Positions 7,143 to 13,820 of a DNA stretch of 15,139 bases are shown piece by piece. Origin of the DNA: an uncultured Candidatus Saccharibacteria bacterium (GTDB lineage: Bacteria > Patescibacteria > Saccharimonadia > Saccharimonadales > UBA6022); contig CAMLGO010000010.1 in NCBI GenBank assembly GCA_946479665.1, positions 1 through 15,139 on the forward strand. The letters are read 5' to 3'. The notes under the pieces are model-generated. The model saw only the letters and a program-made list of their open reading frames with translations, did not search any database and was not told where the DNA came from. How positions within the stretch are numbered: the stretch's first letter is position 1; each line of letters begins with the position of its first letter. The translations under genes and the position numbers were made by a program.

Positions 7143-7796
7143 TTACATTACAACGCGACGAGGTTGACGTACGCGCTTTGGCTGATTCTGAGGAATAATC
7201 ATCTTGGCCGACTTCTCACGTAGGCTAATGGCGATGTCACTCTGTCCTGTACGGTCGTAGGCATCAGCGAGGATATTGAGCGTTTGAGGGATCGGGTCGA
7301 GCTCGACGGCGCGCTCTAGGCTTGTGATCATCTTCTTATCATTGCCTAGCTTTTCCTGAACTTTGGCATATGCGATATGGCGAGCAGACAAGTCGCCTTC
7401 CATTGCCAGCGCTTGCTCAAATGCAAGTGCGGCCTTTTCGTAACTCTTTGTCTCAAAGTAAATAAGACCAACATTATGCAAGCTGCTCGCACTAGGCTCA
7501 AGTGATTGTGCGATCTCAAAACACTCAATCGCATCTTTAAAGGCCTGCTGTTTAGCGTATAAGATGCCGAGGCGGTTATAAGCGGTCGCATTGCGCTCGT
7601 CGACACGCAGAATAGTCAGAAGCGCCTTTTCGGCACGAAGATACTTCTTCTCGCGCAAAGATTCTTGAGCGATCTGCCATAGGCCCTCAAGCTTATCAGA
7701 TAGTTTTGTTGGAAGATCGGCGACTGCTTCACCGAGAGTTTGGCGCTGAGTAATTGCCCACGCGCCAAATAATGCAACTAAAATAAGTCCTAACAT
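7143..7796 (-). CDS. Membrane-anchored TPR-repeat protein
   Basis: The 217-residue protein starts with one hydrophobic helix (about 2-16, LGLILVALFGAWAIT), probably an uncleaved N-terminal anchor. A linker and about four tetratricopeptide repeats follow, between roughly 37 and 195; clear units include ATAYNRLGILYAKQQAFKDA, ASSLHNVGLIYFETKSYEKA and a unit starting at QTLNILADAY. The C-terminus is short and strongly basic (QPKRVRQPRRVVM). TPRs form a superhelical scaffold for protein partners; no partner can be named. An in-frame TTG at 7817 would add seven residues overlapping the upstream gene. I prefer ATG 7796 because a perfect TATAAT (7811-7806) with extended TG lies 9 nt before it. It is last in the - strand gene train. 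Confidence 0.8.
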   Translation of the reverse strand: MLGLILVALFGAWAITQRQTLGEAVADLPTKLSDKLEGLWQIAQESLREKKYLRAEKALLTILRVDERNATAYNRLGILYAKQQAFKDAIECFEIAQSLEPSASSLHNVGLIYFETKSYEKAALAFEQALAMEGDLSARHIAYAKVQEKLGNDKKMITSLERAVELDPIPQTLNILADAYDRTGQSDIAISLREKSAKMIIPQNQPKRVRQPRRVVM

Positions 7797-7805
7797 TGTC
7801 TTTTT

Positions 7806-7814
7806 ATTATACCA
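7806..7814 (-). promoter_or_regulatory. Extended -10 promoter overlapping the stop codon of the delta'-like gene
   Basis: On the - strand, TGG-TATAAT runs from 7814 to 7806. The TAA stop of the upstream gene (7809-7807) is inside the TATAAT box. The box ends 9 nt before ATG 7796, predicting an almost leaderless TPR mRNA. No good -35 is seen, which the extended TG may offset. Confidence 0.55.
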
Positions 7815-8634
7815 CAAGCATCAGGAGCTGCAGACGAATATTACCGTTGGCCTCGATAGCGTCGTAGGTGTCTGTGAGGCGACTAAGCTGTTTTATGAGC
7901 TTTGCTTGCGGCTGAGATTTAAGGCTATGCTCGATAATCTTTATGCAATCTTTAATCATGAGTAGTGCTTTTGGCCGGTCGTCTTTGTATGCCAGCGCAA
8001 GAAGAAGCTTATCATACGCGCTACCCTGCAGAAACGTTCGGGCATCACGCATGATAGATACTCGATAAGCAAAATACTCATCATTCTGATGTAATCGTAT
8101 CAGTTCAGCCGGGAGTCCGCTCGCCATAAACAATAGTTGCGAGCGCTTGGTTGCGTCTTGGATAGCAAGCGAGTCTAAAAGGGCATTCGATTGTTCGTCT
8201 GTGATCCGTCGCAGCTCGACATGCTGCACTCGAGAGCGGATTGTTGGTAACAGTCGGCTCGGCTCGTGTGAAGCAAGAATAAATGACGTTCCTTCCGCTG
8301 GTTCTTCAAGCAGTTTTAAAAATGCATTTTGCGCCTGGTGACTCATACGCTCGGCATAATCGACAATAATAACCCTCTCACCTGCTTGTTTTGTACGGGC
8401 CTGCGAGTAAAGACGTCTGATACTGTCGACGGTAATACTTCCCTTTTCTAGGTCAATCTTGTCATCTTTCTCTGGTAGTACAATAATCGCATGTGTTGAG
8501 TGGGTATGCGCCACCTCGCGGGCAATCGTACCGAGCCCTACCCCTTCGTCAGCACTCAGAAGCAGTGCGTGAGGCAAACGAGCAGTCACTTTAGCAAGTA
8601 GCGCATCACTGGTGGGATGCAGTACGAGGCTCAC
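7807..8634 (-). CDS. holB: DNA polymerase III delta'-like clamp-loader subunit
   Basis: The 275-residue protein has the clamp-loader AAA+ layout: degenerate P-loop ADEGVGLGT (28-36, no Lys), Walker-B-like VIIVDYAERMS (88-98), the NAFLKLLEEP helix (103-112) and sensor-1 block SHEPSRLLPTIRSR (122-135) ending in the SR of the SRC motif. A helical C-terminal part follows. Loss of the P-loop lysine fits delta', which does not hydrolyse ATP in E. coli, and argues against it being DnaX (tau/gamma). The protein would help load the sliding clamp. Residues 4-25 match the usual N-terminal lead-in, though it is shorter than E. coli HolB (334). The GTG start overlaps the rluD-like stop as GTGA; the Shine-Dalgarno is weak, suggesting coupling. 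Confidence 0.85.
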   Translation of the reverse strand: MSLVLHPTSDALLAKVTARLPHALLLSADEGVGLGTIAREVAHTHSTHAIIVLPEKDDKIDLEKGSITVDSIRRLYSQARTKQAGERVIIVDYAERMSHQAQNAFLKLLEEPAEGTSFILASHEPSRLLPTIRSRVQHVELRRITDEQSNALLDSLAIQDATKRSQLLFMASGLPAELIRLHQNDEYFAYRVSIMRDARTFLQGSAYDKLLLALAYKDDRPKALLMIKDCIKIIEHSLKSQPQAKLIKQLSRLTDTYDAIEANGNIRLQLLMLVV

Positions 8635-9800
8635 AAGTCTTTTGCCTCGCTGAAGTGCTCGACAAATGCAGATGGAACGGGGGCATGGAATGTTTTACGT
8701 TCGCCGCCTGGAATCGTAATCTCAAGACTCGTCGCATGGAGGTATAGGCGATCTGCTTCCTTGCCGTATACTTTGTCGCCAAGGATTGGCGTGCCAATAT
8801 ATTGCATGTGAACGCGAAGTTGGTGTGTGCGGCCAGTGTGTGGCTTTAAGGTTACAAGCGTTTCTTTGTCGGCAGCGGCAACCACTTCGTACACCGTTAG
8901 GGCTGGCTTGCCCTTTGGGTCAACCCGAAAGGTACTTGGTGCTGATGGGTTGCGGCCGATTGGAAGATCGAGCTTAGCCTTCGCTACCTTAGGCGTGCCG
9001 CTAAGAATTGCGGTGTAGGTTTTCTTGGTGCGACGGTCGCTGAATTGCTTCTGGAGCATCGTAGCGGTCGCTTCGTTGCGCGCACCGATCATAATGCCGC
9101 TTGTGTCACGGTCGAGACGATGAACGATACCGGGGCGGTTCGAGTCGCCATGGTAGCTTGAGTATCGACGGAAAAACTCGCCAACAGTAAATTCTTCACT
9201 AAGCGCGCCTTTGGCATGGCTCAGTATCCCAATAGGCTTGTTAATAACAATGACATTGTCATCAATATACACAATCGGCAGTTCCTGGCCGGTAAAATCA
9301 ACCGCATCTGGCATCTCGATAGCAATACTATCGGCAGTCGTAATATCGAACTTTGGCGATAGTCGCACTTCACCATTCACCGTTACATGTCCGGCTTTGA
9401 TATGCTTTTGCCACGTACTGCGTGATAGTTCCGGATAGCGTTCGGCGAGTTCAAGATCGAGCCGCTTCTTATTTGAAGTTTCGACAAATAGATAACAATC
9501 CTTGCCCTTGAATGGGAGGCCGTAAGTTGTCAGATGATCATTTGGGTTCTCGACTACTTCACCCTGTATACCCTGTTTTTCGGTCTGAACTTGCTCAAGA
9601 ATGTAATCGGTGTCATCTTCTGCCAAATCATCAAATAGAATGTAGAAATGACGTTTATTAAAACGAAATGACACCATCGTACTCTTTTCGGTTGGATTTG
9701 AAAACTTCACCATTTCGATATGGCGAGGCATGTTTTCTTCGCCAGCGAGGTCGAACCTGCGCAAGATAGCGATAATGTCTGAACTTGAAATTTTAACCAT
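8631..9800 (-). CDS. RluA-family 23S rRNA/tRNA pseudouridine synthase with extra N-terminal domain
   Basis: The 389-residue protein has an S4 RNA-binding domain at about 112-165 (KRLDLELAERYPELSRSTWQ...GHVTVNGE) and a catalytic domain at about 174-388. The RluA signature is IVHRLDRDTSG (225-235), with catalytic Asp D230. Other blocks are INKPIGILSHAKG (186-198), KPHTGRTHQLRVHM (319-332) and LGDKVYG (340-346). It isomerises uridines in structured RNA, probably 23S rRNA as RluD/RluC do. Residues 1-110 are not part of the usual protein (RluD is about 326) and form an extra domain ending in DCYLFVE. The start ATG 9800 has AAAGG about 9 nt upstream. It overlaps the 128-residue gene by 8 nt and the holB-like gene by 4 nt. 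The exact target site cannot be assigned. Confidence 0.9.
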   Translation of the reverse strand: MVKISSSDIIAILRRFDLAGEENMPRHIEMVKFSNPTEKSTMVSFRFNKRHFYILFDDLAEDDTDYILEQVQTEKQGIQGEVVENPNDHLTTYGLPFKGKDCYLFVETSNKKRLDLELAERYPELSRSTWQKHIKAGHVTVNGEVRLSPKFDITTADSIAIEMPDAVDFTGQELPIVYIDDNVIVINKPIGILSHAKGALSEEFTVGEFFRRYSSYHGDSNRPGIVHRLDRDTSGIMIGARNEATATMLQKQFSDRRTKKTYTAILSGTPKVAKAKLDLPIGRNPSAPSTFRVDPKGKPALTVYEVVAAADKETLVTLKPHTGRTHQLRVHMQYIGTPILGDKVYGKEADRLYLHATSLEITIPGGERKTFHAPVPSAFVEHFSEAKDL

Positions 9801-10179
9801 TTACATTACCTTTCACTGCGCGCATGGGCGGAGCTTTAATTTTATAGAGGAACACGTGATCATACCCGGATGCCGTAGAGTGCGTACCTATGCCGCTCTC
9901 GTCACCACTGCTCGGCTCTTTAACAGGCAGCAGCTCGCCCGACTTCGCACCAGCTACTCGCTCTATCTCGTCAGTTACATGAGTAAGATTTTGCACGTAG
10001 TCTTCGGCGTACATATAGTACCGCTCATTATTGATCTCGAGCCTCCAGACAAATGAATCAGGGCTTAGTTTGCGTGCCATAGTGATAGTAATGTACGTAT
10101 CGTCGGTAAGCTCAACACCTTTAAATTGATTCACGATTGGTTTTAGCGAATCGGTTTTGTAGAAAAAATCGCGTAGCAT
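9793..10179 (-). CDS. Unrecognised 128-residue protein, possibly related to the N-terminal domain of the next gene
   Basis: The ATG (10179-10177) directly follows the trpS TAA, with AAGGA about 8 nt upstream inside trpS. The protein shows a beta-rich pattern, SFVWRLEINNERYYMYAEDY, then a helix LTHVTDEIERV, a low-complexity linker rich in Gly/Ser/Asp (about 82-105), and a final strand YDHVFLYKIK. Residues 1-110 of the adjacent pseudouridine synthase follow the same order: MVSFRFNKRHFYILFDDL, DYILEQVQ, a linker, then DCYLFVE. This suggests a shared small domain, but identity is low and I cannot align it rigorously. No membrane segment or signal peptide. Function unknown; a role in RNA binding or modification is only a guess from its neighbour. 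Confidence 0.65.
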   Translation of the reverse strand: MLRDFFYKTDSLKPIVNQFKGVELTDDTYITITMARKLSPDSFVWRLEINNERYYMYAEDYVQNLTHVTDEIERVAGAKSGELLPVKEPSSGDESGIGTHSTASGYDHVFLYKIKAPPMRAVKGNVNG

Positions 10180-11220
10180 TTACATATCCTTCGGGCGAAG
10201 GCCGACAGCTTGTTGAGCTCGAAGTAGTGTCGCATTAGCAACTTGGTTCATGGCGAGCTCTGACTGTTCTAGTTTTGCGATGATCGCTGCGTCATCAACC
10301 GCTGCTAACTTCTGCTGGAAGTTAGTGAGGAACTGTTCTACTTCAGTGGCAACCACTTGTTTGAAATCACCGTATCGAGTCTGGCCTTCAAATTCGGCAA
10401 TCGTTTCAGAGAGATCTTGTCCGCGGAGTAGAGCGAGGATTTCCAGAAGGTTTGAGATGCCCGGCTGATTTACCTTATCAAAGTGAATCTCGGCTTTGTC
10501 ATCTGTTGTAGCCGACATCACTTTCTTAGCTGCGACAGCAGGATCGTCACCAAGATAAATAACACCACGGCCAGATTCGTCTGACTTGCTCATCTTCTTA
10601 GTCGGATCGACGAGATCTTTAATACGAAGACCCTGATCTTTACCAAAGAATTCGTGCTGCTTTGGTACCGACTCTGGCACAGTAAATACATCGCCAAACT
10701 TATTATTGATACGCTCTGCGATGTCGCGAGTGAATTCGAGGTGTTGGGTCTGGTCTTCACCTACAGGAATATACTTTGCATTGTAGAGAAGAATATCGGC
10801 AGCCATAAGAACTGGGTAATTGAACAGCCCCACGCTCGTACGATCAGCGCCGATACTGCCGGACTTATCTTTAAATTGAGTCATGCGGCTCATTTCGCCA
10901 AAACCAGTAAAGCAATCGAGGATCCATGTAAGCTCGCTGTGCGCCGAAATATAGCTCTGGCGGTACAGGTAGATACTTTCGTTGTTCAGAGGCAGCCCAG
11001 CAGCTGTAAATAGGCGTGCGTTGTGAAGAATCTGATCGTGCAGCTCGTCGTGATTGATCGGCGTCGTAAAACTGTGAAGATCGGGAATAAACATATTGAT
11101 CTGATACTCGTCAGATTTGGTCTTCGCCATGTCGATCATTGGCAAAATGCCACCAAAGTAGTTACCGATAGTCAGATCGTTGTTGGCACGAAGGCCAGTC
11201 AGAATTACAGGTTTTGTCAT
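10180..11220 (-). CDS. trpS: Tryptophanyl-tRNA synthetase
   Basis: The 346-residue class I synthetase charges tRNA-Trp. Its HIGH-like motif is TIGN (17-20) in the context TGLRANNDLTIGNYFGG, and KMSKS is at 209-213 (KKMSKSDES). TrpRS-type blocks include PVGEDQTQHLEFTRDIAER (152-170) and FNYPVLMAADILLY (133-146). The length is close to the bacterial norm (about 330). ATG 11220 has AAGAGGT 4-5 nt upstream. A perfect TATAAT (11237-11232) sits only 11 nt upstream of the ATG, overlapping the stop of the dipeptidase gene. The gene could therefore be read both from the upstream operon with its Shine-Dalgarno and from an internal promoter with a leader of about 4 nt. It is followed directly by the 128-residue gene. 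Confidence 0.96.
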   Translation of the reverse strand: MTKPVILTGLRANNDLTIGNYFGGILPMIDMAKTKSDEYQINMFIPDLHSFTTPINHDELHDQILHNARLFTAAGLPLNNESIYLYRQSYISAHSELTWILDCFTGFGEMSRMTQFKDKSGSIGADRTSVGLFNYPVLMAADILLYNAKYIPVGEDQTQHLEFTRDIAERINNKFGDVFTVPESVPKQHEFFGKDQGLRIKDLVDPTKKMSKSDESGRGVIYLGDDPAVAAKKVMSATTDDKAEIHFDKVNQPGISNLLEILALLRGQDLSETIAEFEGQTRYGDFKQVVATEVEQFLTNFQQKLAAVDDAAIIAKLEQSELAMNQVANATLLRAQQAVGLRPKDM

Positions 11221-11231
11221 AGTTACCTCTT

Positions 11232-11237
11232 ATTATA
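11232..11237 (-). promoter_or_regulatory. -10 box overlapping the dipeptidase stop, upstream of trpS
   Basis: TATAAT read from 11237 to 11232 contains the TAA stop of the VanX-like gene (11235-11233) and ends 11 nt before the trpS ATG. A poor -35 candidate (TCAACA, 11262-11257) has a 19-bp spacer, so the promoter is uncertain. Confidence 0.4.
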
Positions 11238-11976
11238 GCGTAATTACATCATATTTTGTTGACTTATGGCCATAAAAGGCCGCCCAATAGGTTTCGCCGT
11301 ACTGGTAATGCCACCATTCAGTCACGAGCGGAGCAAAATCGGCATCAAGCATTGCTGCAAGTAGTACATTGCGATTCTCGCGTTGCTCGGAACTCAATAA
11401 GTCACTGTGCAGATAAGCGATCTCGTTATCCGTGTTTGGCGGACAACCCATATCGATGGCTTTGCCTGTTCCACTGTCGATAATATCGATGTCCACCGCT
11501 CCGCCCGTAACGTGCGGCGGGCAGACAAGACGCGGATCAGATACGAACAGACGGGCGTGCTCAAGACACCGTTCGGCACTCCACTCAGGATGACGTCGCT
11601 CGGCCTCGGCTATGAGTACGTTTAAGATATCAAGCTGCACAGAGTATGGCCGGTAGCCGGCCTTTAGTATAATTTTCCAATGAGACGGAAGGCTCGCTTG
11701 GGCTTGAATAAGCTGTTCGAGAACACCTTCACGCACCATCAGAGAGAATTCTGGATGTTTTTGCCTGTATGGCCCATAGCAGTCACCCTCCAGATCACCT
11801 GGCGTGTCCCAGAATGGACGACATTCAAATCCGGCAGCTTCGATAGCGGCTTGGCTAACTAATGCCTCTTTATTCTCGACACGTTCAATATGTGCCGTGC
11901 GCTTCTTGAACTTATATTGCGAACGAACGATAGGCTCAAGCGTGAGTGTCGACGTTTCGGCATCCTGTATGGTCAT
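11233..11976 (-). CDS. VanX-type D-Ala-D-Ala dipeptidase (peptidase M15D)
   Basis: The 247-residue protein carries the M15 zinc-peptidase motifs: GYRPYS (107-112) with Arg109, CPPHVTGGAVDIDI (152-165) with zinc ligands H155 and D162, and EWWHYQYG (220-227) with catalytic E220 and zinc ligand H223. VanX/DdpX enzymes cut D-alanyl-D-alanine; in vancomycin-resistant bacteria this depletes normal precursors, and elsewhere it recycles wall dipeptides. There are no VanH/VanA-like ligase genes here, so recycling or use of scavenged peptidoglycan is more likely than resistance. It is longer than VanX (202), mainly at the N-terminus. There is no signal peptide, so it is cytoplasmic. AGGAG at 11988-11984 is 7 nt from the ATG, which overlaps the upstream stop as ATGA. 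Confidence 0.9.
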   Translation of the reverse strand: MTIQDAETSTLTLEPIVRSQYKFKKRTAHIERVENKEALVSQAAIEAAGFECRPFWDTPGDLEGDCYGPYRQKHPEFSLMVREGVLEQLIQAQASLPSHWKIILKAGYRPYSVQLDILNVLIAEAERRHPEWSAERCLEHARLFVSDPRLVCPPHVTGGAVDIDIIDSGTGKAIDMGCPPNTDNEIAYLHSDLLSSEQRENRNVLLAAMLDADFAPLVTEWWHYQYGETYWAAFYGHKSTKYDVITL

Positions 11977-12830
11977 TGTGATACTCCTGTCTGTTTATGG
12001 AAATGCTCGCTAAGATCGATACGTCGCTTTGTTTTGAGCAGCTCATGTTGCGACTGCTCGTCAATAACCGCTAGCCCGCGAGAATCAAGCACGCGGTAAC
12101 TATGTACACGATGCGATAGTCCAAGCAGGGACACCGTACGCCTAAACAGCTCATCGACCTGCGATAGTCGCTCTGGATCCTGTACATATTGCATCATGTC
12201 GGCACCGCCAAGATGCAGCGTACTATTACTGCCATGTTGCTCCGATATAAGCATGTCTAATGTCATCATACCATTGAGCGGCAGGAGTATTCCAGACTGG
12301 GCGCCACGTACGCCGTAGATTGTCATATTTTCTGAAGCGGCAGGAGTATGATCGACAATTTTGCCATCCTCCCTTACGGCACGTCGCAATTGATTTGCTT
12401 CACTACACGCCGCGACAGTGGCTGCAAGAAGATCTGGGTACTGGCGAAAGAATTTCATCATCGTTGTCGGGCGATTCGGAAGCTCAAGTTCGTCGAGCGC
12501 ACGCTGATGAACCTCGGGGAGTGACTTTTCGACACCGTCAACAGGGTCGATTGCCATCAATGAACCAACAACCCGTCCCGATGCCTTCGTACGGCTCACC
12601 AGGGTATGTTCATCATCACGATTCTTTATTATATTTGGTGATGTGTAACGATCGTTCCCCTGAATCGTATCAACCATGAGTACGTCCACTCCGGGCGGGA
12701 GTGACATAATCGCCAGCTCACGAGCCGGCTGATTGCCGACATGCGTACTGCGTCGTACGGGTTCGGTACCCGTTTCGATATGACGCGAAAGTTCGCCGAT
12801 TGTCATACTTGGTATTTCTATATTAATCAT
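11973..12830 (-). CDS. Unrecognised 285-residue protein coupled to the VanX-like gene
   Basis: The first gene of the - strand train starts at ATG 12830 with GGAG 7 nt upstream. It reads as a soluble mixed alpha/beta protein without signal peptide or membrane helix. Visible segments include a hydrophobic strand LPPGVDVLMVDTIQGNDRY, a central helical stretch MMKFFRQYPDLLAATVAACSE (about 123-143), a strand pair MTIYGVRGAQSGILLPLNGM and a C-terminal strand HRVHSYRVLDSRGLAVIDEQ. I recognise no family motif. Its TGA overlaps the VanX-like ATG as ATGA, so the two are probably made in fixed ratio and may share a pathway, such as handling of cell-wall peptides. That link is inferred only from coupling. 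Confidence 0.75.
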   Translation of the reverse strand: MINIEIPSMTIGELSRHIETGTEPVRRSTHVGNQPARELAIMSLPPGVDVLMVDTIQGNDRYTSPNIIKNRDDEHTLVSRTKASGRVVGSLMAIDPVDGVEKSLPEVHQRALDELELPNRPTTMMKFFRQYPDLLAATVAACSEANQLRRAVREDGKIVDHTPAASENMTIYGVRGAQSGILLPLNGMMTLDMLISEQHGSNSTLHLGGADMMQYVQDPERLSQVDELFRRTVSLLGLSHRVHSYRVLDSRGLAVIDEQSQHELLKTKRRIDLSEHFHKQTGVSQ

Positions 12831-12864
12831 TTGAATTCTCCGTTAGTGTCTTGTACTTTTAATT

Positions 12865-12885
12865 AAAAAACCGCCGAGTGGCGGT
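12865..12885 (-). terminator. Terminator/attenuator-like hairpin before the 285-residue gene
   Basis: On the - strand, ACCGCC (12885-12880) and GGCGGT (12875-12870) pair around a 4-nt loop and run straight into six T (12870-12865). This is the form of an intrinsic terminator. It lies 35 nt upstream of ATG 12830, so it is either an attenuator in that gene's leader or a stop for antisense transcription coming from the right. Confidence 0.6.
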
Positions 12886-12902
12886 CTTATCGATATCTTT
12901 AA

Positions 12903-13298
12903 ATGCTAGGTGTGTTATTTCAAAACACGGAACAGACCGCCACGATAGGTGTCGGTAAACCAATAATCAGTTGTTTGAATGATTTGGCTTGTCATATCGC
13001 TACGATACCATATGCAGGCGCCTCTAGGCAAGCGAGATTAGCTATTCTTGCACTTATAGCGCATACTGGGAAGATGCAGCCTACTATTCTTGATATTGAA
13101 GCGATCACAGAGCGCCTTGAAAGCTTTCAGGCGAATCCGAATATGGTCACCAAGAGTATTTATAGCCCAGCCGCGACTGATTACCCTGATAATCAGCTAC
13201 CGTTTGTTCAGGTACACCTAGGCTATCTTAAAAAACACAAACAGGTTAACGCCTCCCAGTATCTCTCAAATCTTGAGATCATGATTCGTCAGCGTTAA
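12903..13298 (+). CDS. Unrecognised 131-residue protein
   Basis: The frame runs from ATG 12903 to three consecutive in-frame stops (TAA TAA TAA, 13296-13304). The protein is soluble and helix-rich. It includes a hydrophobic helix QARLAILALIAHTG (about 43-56), an acidic helix ILDIEAITERLESFQ, and a basic C-terminal helix (YLKKHKQVNASQYLSNLEIM). There is no signal peptide; the alternating hydrophobic pattern looks protein-like rather than accidental. No Shine-Dalgarno sequence or clear -10 is visible before the ATG. An internal start cannot be excluded. The first codons overlap one arm of the alternative hairpin described at 12878-12943. No family recognised. Confidence 0.6.
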   Translation: MLGVLFQNTEQTATIGVGKPIISCLNDLACHIATIPYAGASRQARLAILALIAHTGKMQPTILDIEAITERLESFQANPNMVTKSIYSPAATDYPDNQLPFVQVHLGYLKKHKQVNASQYLSNLEIMIRQR

Positions 13299-13320
13299 TA
13301 ATAAGTCCTAGAATTGAATC

Positions 13321-13347
13321 GGGTGGGCAGCGCTTGGCTGCCCACCC
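13321..13347 (+). terminator. GC-rich 11-bp hairpin between convergent genes
   Basis: GGGTGGGCAGC (13321-13331) and GCTGCCCACCC (13337-13347) form a perfect stem with a 5-nt loop. It lies between the ends of the 131-residue gene (+) and the 113-residue gene (-), where a shared terminator is expected. There is no T-run on either side (TTG only), so intrinsic termination is not certain. Confidence 0.5.
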
Positions 13348-13380
13348 TTGTCGAGGGATAGTGGAAGGTGTGTCACTGGC

Positions 13381-13722
13381 TCACTCGGCACTCAACTGCA
13401 TGTAGAGCGAGTCGACGGTGCGCAGAAGGCCTTTGGTGCCGTAGGGCCTCAATTCGCCTCCTTGTGCTGCGATTCGCTCACGCTGCTTTGACTCCGTGTA
13501 GAGCTCGAAGAGCTTCGCAGGCAGCCTGTCCGGTAGTACACGACTGCCGATGCAGACGTTGAGGATCAGGGTGTTGACCCTGTCGGGCGGTACGAACTCG
13601 GTCTTGGTGTCGCGAATTGCTTCTCCGAGTTTAACGATCAGGTCGGCCATAGCGGGTGCAACGACCCCAACTTCGTGTGTCACCTTGCTCACATCCTTAG
13701 ATTGTATGCACGTAGTACCCAT
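13381..13722 (-). CDS. Unrecognised 113-residue protein with G/C-ending codons
   Basis: ATG 13722 to TGA 13381 encodes a soluble, probably helical protein. A middle helix is PAMADLIVKLGEAIRDTK; the C-terminal half contains LPAKLFELYTESKQRERIAA and a leucine-rich end, LLRTVDSLYMQL. Codons favour C or G in third place (AAC, ATC, GAC, CTC, GAG, ACC) more than in neighbouring genes, hinting at transfer or at high expression. TATAAC at 13758-13753, with TTGCAT 16 bp upstream, is a candidate promoter. AAGGA lies about 14 nt before the ATG, rather far. It is divergent from the GT2 gene and has a GC-rich hairpin just beyond its stop. No family recognised. Confidence 0.6.
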   Translation of the reverse strand: MGTTCIQSKDVSKVTHEVGVVAPAMADLIVKLGEAIRDTKTEFVPPDRVNTLILNVCIGSRVLPDRLPAKLFELYTESKQRERIAAQGGELRPYGTKGLLRTVDSLYMQLSAE

Positions 13723-13804
13723 CGTTTCGATGAGTATCCTTTAGTTATACTATTATTTTATCTAAATGCAAGCATAACCTTCGAAAGCAGCCGGTTATAC
13801 GAGA

Positions 13805-13813
13805 TGCTATACT
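13805..13813 (+). promoter_or_regulatory. Extended -10 promoter for a leaderless GT2 mRNA
   Basis: TG-C-TATACT at 13805-13813 is an extended -10 box ending exactly 7 nt before ATG 13821. Transcription would begin at or next to the A of the ATG. No ribosome binding site is present in the seven bases between. Confidence 0.6.
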
Positions 13814-13820
13814 AATAACA

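Noticed and set aside
10654..11013. A 119-codon + strand frame opposite trpS, and a similar one at 12320-12679 opposite the 285-residue gene
   Set aside because: Both are antisense shadows of well-supported genes, with no start signal and no protein-like pattern.
11233..11976. Vancomycin resistance cassette
   Set aside because: Only the VanX-like dipeptidase is present; no D-Ala-D-Lac ligase, lactate dehydrogenase or two-component regulator is nearby.
12865..12943. T-box riboswitch controlling trpS
   Set aside because: A competing-hairpin layout is present and an aminoacyl-tRNA synthetase is downstream, but the conserved T-box antiterminator sequence is absent and two genes lie between the structure and trpS.
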